Part shown: one piece after another, positions 6,396 to 8,638 of the stretch
Layout of the letters: every line of letters begins with the position of its first letter
Numbering within the stretch: position 1 is the stretch's first letter
Assembly: GCA_937915285.1 (NCBI GenBank)
Contig: CALDNG010000438.1
Location: 1 to 8,638 of the forward strand
DNA length: 8,638 nucleotides
From: an uncultured Desulfomonile sp.
Lineage (GTDB): Bacteria; Desulfobacterota; Desulfomonilia; Desulfomonilales; Desulfomonilaceae
Direction of reading: 5' to 3'
Notes under the pieces: generated by a model
Databases searched by the model: none
What the model was told of the DNA's origin: nothing
The model's input: only the letters and a program-made list of their open reading frames with translations
Position numbers and translations under genes: made by a program

Positions 6396-8638
6396 TCAGA
6401 CGCCCATCCGAGTGTCCGGAATGAAATCCAGTGACCTCGCCAAGACTTCCCTCGGTCGGCTCGTGCCGTCAGAAGGACCGATTATTCCTTCATTTTCCAT
6501 GGTTTCAATTATTCTGGCGGCCCTGTTGTAGCCTATTCGCATGTGCCTCTGAATTAGCGAGATTGATGCATGCCCGAGTCGGGTGACAAGCGCAACTGCC
6601 TCATCATATTTCTCGTCATCTATTGAATCTGCTCCGCCAGAGCCTGATTCCGACTCTGATACCGCTGAAGTTATCTCACTTAAATATACCGGCGATCTTT
6701 GCGCTTTTGTAAAATCAGCGATTTTCCTTATCTCATTTTCCGATACAAACGCTCCATGTAATCGTCGCATTTTTGAAGTGCCTGGAGGTAGAAAGAGCAT
6801 ATCACCCATACCAAGCAGATTCTCCGCTCCAACCGTATCCAGAATGGTTCTGGAATCAGGCTTTGCTGACACCTGATAGGATATCCTGGCTGGGAAATTG
6901 GCCTTTATCACTCCTGTGATGACGTCCACGGAAGGTCTTTGTGTGGCGAGGATCAGATGGATTCCTGCGGCTCTGGCCATCTGGGCCAACCTTGCTATTG
7001 AGATTTCTATGTCCTTGGCGGCAACCATCATGAGTTCGGCAAGTTCATCTATGATTATGATTATGTAAGGTAATTTTGAAGGAGACTCAGAGTCCTGTCC
7101 GGCATTTATGGTTTCCGCTTTAATTTTATAATTGTAGCCCTCTATATTCTTGGCTCCCGCCTGGCTCAGCAGATCATAACGGCGCTCCATCTCCCGAATT
7201 GCCCAGCTAAGAACCTTGGGCACTTTTTCGGCTTCCGTGACCACCGGGTGAATCAGATGTGGAATATCCTGATAGTAAGATAATTCAAGCTTCTTGGGGT
7301 CTACCATCAGAAATTTCACATCGTCAGGGCTGCATGACATGAGCCAGGAGCAGATCAAACAATTTAGACCGACCGATTTACCTGTTCCAGTAGCGCCTGC
7401 TATCAACAAATGAGGCATACGTGCGAGACTGGAAACAAAAGGCTCACCATCAATTTCCTTCCCCAAGGCCATTTTCAGTGGAGTGTTTGAGGAGACAAAA
7501 GCTCTCGATTCAATAATTTCCTTGAAATATACTATTTCCCTGTTGAGGTTAGGCACCTCGATTCCGACGGTATCTTTACCCGGGATCGGGGCAACAACCC
7601 TGGTAGACCCCGATTTCAGGGCCATTGCAAGATCATCAGAAGTGTTTAGAACCCTTCGAAGAGGAATCCCAGGAGCCAGGTTCAGTTCATACATCGTGAT
7701 CACCGGCCCGGGATGGATTTCTACTACCTCTCCCTTGATCCCGAGATCCGCAAGTTTCTGTTCCAGAACGCCCGCATTCAGCTCCAGAAGTTTTTCATCA
7801 ACCATACGAGTAGAAGCCGGTGGATCATCAAGAAGATCAAGACTGGGTAATTGGTAATCTGAATCCTCTAGCTTAATTTCCTTGATGTCTGCTCCTGCCG
7901 GATTCTGATCCGCTCTTTGAGTAACCTTTATTGGCCTGGAGGATACAGGGAATTCCGATTCCAAGGCTTCTGGACCTGATATATCCTCAGGATCGTCCTC
8001 ATTAACAATGGAAGAAAAAGTTGCCGACTCAGGCGCATCCTGTTGTTCACTGAGACCAACTTCAACCTGTCCCAAATCCGGTTCCATTTCTATAGATTTC
8101 CACTTAAAAATCTTGGAAGGACTACTTCGTCTGGGTGTTTTGTTGTTGGGCATGTATTCAGCGGCTGTGGGCTGAACCAGGGGCTCCTGTAGTTCAGGAA
8201 GATCTCGTGCTTCCAGCACATCATCTACCGGCAGGCATGAGAGCCTCTCCCACGAACTAACCCCAATGTCATTTCCTTCAACTTGATCGTGTTTGTTGGA
8301 ATCCGCCCTAACAGGAACAGGAACCGATTTTAGCGAGTAATCTTCAGCCAATGGCGACTGGTCCTGCCCCACCATTTGAATCTTGTATTCACGTCTTTCT
8401 CTTAGCGTACTACGGATGTCAGCAATTAACTGCGCAGCATAATTTTTGAAACTGGACCAGCCCAGATTCATCAACCACGCTGGAAGTTGTCCCGCTGTTA
8501 TAAGGGCCTGAATAAGCCGCCTGATTGAACGTTTCGTCAAATGGAGGCAAAAAAGCAACAGCAGGGTAAAACTAACCAGAATCCCACCGGCAGTTCCAAA
8601 AAATTTTGTCATTGCGCCATTAAAAAATGAACCTATGG
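6396..8638 (-). CDS. ftsK: DNA translocase FtsK/SpoIIIE family (5' end outside window)
   Basis: This is a membrane-anchored, division-septum motor that pumps chromosomal DNA using ATP. Residue numbers count from the Met at 8612. That Met is probably internal: eight more codons (reading IGSFFNGA) stay open to the edge, and the segment up to about residue 24 looks like the last helix of the usual four-helix anchor. A variable linker follows (about 25-265), rich in acidic residues, Pro and Ser. The alpha/beta motor spans about 270-640, with LNTSDDLAMALKSGSTRVVAPIPGK (322-346) as a family signature, Walker A GATGTGKS (406-413), Walker B IIIIIDEL (517-524), LAQMARAAGIHLILATQRPS (542-561), and GDMLFLPPGTS (603-613). 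A C-terminal winged-helix gamma domain (about 668-725, RIGYNRAARIIETMENEGI) recognises polar DNA sequences in this family. Full-length FtsK is expected once the anchor is added. It is convergent with bioD across 48 bases and probably unrelated to it. Confidence 0.95.
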   Translation of the reverse strand, partial: IGSFFNGAMTKFFGTAGGILVSFTLLLLFCLHLTKRSIRRLIQALITAGQLPAWLMNLGWSSFKNYAAQLIADIRSTLRERREYKIQMVGQDQSPLAEDYSLKSVPVPVRADSNKHDQVEGNDIGVSSWERLSCLPVDDVLEARDLPELQEPLVQPTAAEYMPNNKTPRRSSPSKIFKWKSIEMEPDLGQVEVGLSEQQDAPESATFSSIVNEDDPEDISGPEALESEFPVSSRPIKVTQRADQNPAGADIKEIKLEDSDYQLPSLDLLDDPPASTRMVDEKLLELNAGVLEQKLADLGIKGEVVEIHPGPVITMYELNLAPGIPLRRVLNTSDDLAMALKSGSTRVVAPIPGKDTVGIEVPNLNREIVYFKEIIESRAFVSSNTPLKMALGKEIDGEPFVSSLARMPHLLIAGATGTGKSVGLNCLICSWLMSCSPDDVKFLMVDPKKLELSYYQDIPHLIHPVVTEAEKVPKVLSWAIREMERRYDLLSQAGAKNIEGYNYKIKAETINAGQDSESPSKLPYIIIIIDELAELMMVAAKDIEISIARLAQMARAAGIHLILATQRPSVDVITGVIKANFPARISYQVSAKPDSRTILDTVGAENLLGMGDMLFLPPGTSKMRRLHGAFVSENEIRKIADFTKAQRSPVYLSEITSAVSESESGSGGADSIDDEKYDEAVALVTRLGHASISLIQRHMRIGYNRAARIIETMENEGIIGPSDGTSRPREVLARSLDFIPDTRMGV

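Noticed and set aside
6347..6397. Possible bidirectional terminator between bioD and ftsK
   Set aside because: Only short stems exist: ACCG/CGGT (6347-6362), TTTGCT/AGCAAA (6365-6384) and an imperfect GACA..TGTC hairpin (6376-6397). None has a following T-tract on either strand, and the stems overlap each other.
7483..7857. 124-codon plus-strand ORF inside ftsK
   Set aside because: It is antisense to the conserved FtsK motor region, with Ser/Arg-rich shadow composition and no family motif.

Overview
The window looks like a chromosomal segment of a Gram-negative bacterium. Desulfobacterota (former Deltaproteobacteria) is my best guess. It rests on the overall feel of the proteins and the roughly 50% GC composition and is not proven. 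No mobile element, CRISPR array, tRNA or rRNA is visible, and coding density is high.

Layout, left to right. (1) Bases 2-100 hold what reads as the last 32 codons of a plus-strand gene that starts outside the window. (2) Facing it on the minus strand is a 620-residue polytopic membrane protein (143-2005). It has an acidic EGDDWW motif in its first large loop and a soluble tail of about 200 residues. It resembles GT-C-type membrane glycosyltransferases in architecture, but I cannot name it. (3) A 311-base AT-rich divergent intergenic region (2006-2316) carries a plausible sigma70-type promoter for each direction. (4) A tight plus-strand gene series follows: a UDP-glucuronate decarboxylase (UDP-xylose synthase), a flippase-like/LPG-synthase-TM-family membrane protein overlapping it by 11 bases, bioA 27 bases later, and bioD one base after bioA. 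(5) Convergent with bioD, and 48 bases away, is the minus-strand ftsK/spoIIIE DNA translocase, whose 5' end (the N-terminal membrane anchor) runs off the right edge.

How the genes may work together. UDP-xylose synthase makes an activated pentose in the cytoplasm. The flippase-like protein and the divergent GT-C-like protein are the kind of membrane proteins used to move or transfer lipid-linked sugars, so the left half looks like part of a cell-envelope glycan locus. BioA and BioD catalyse two consecutive steps of biotin synthesis (KAPA to DAPA to dethiobiotin). They appear to be co-transcribed with the sugar genes from the promoter near 2254-2282, although no functional link is evident. bioF, bioB and pimeloyl-chain genes are absent from the window. 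FtsK is a housekeeping chromosome-segregation motor and is probably unrelated.

I found no clear evidence of a previously undescribed system. The least explained items are the 620-residue membrane protein, its leader with a short ORF and hairpin, and the pairing of UDP-xylose synthesis with biotin genes.
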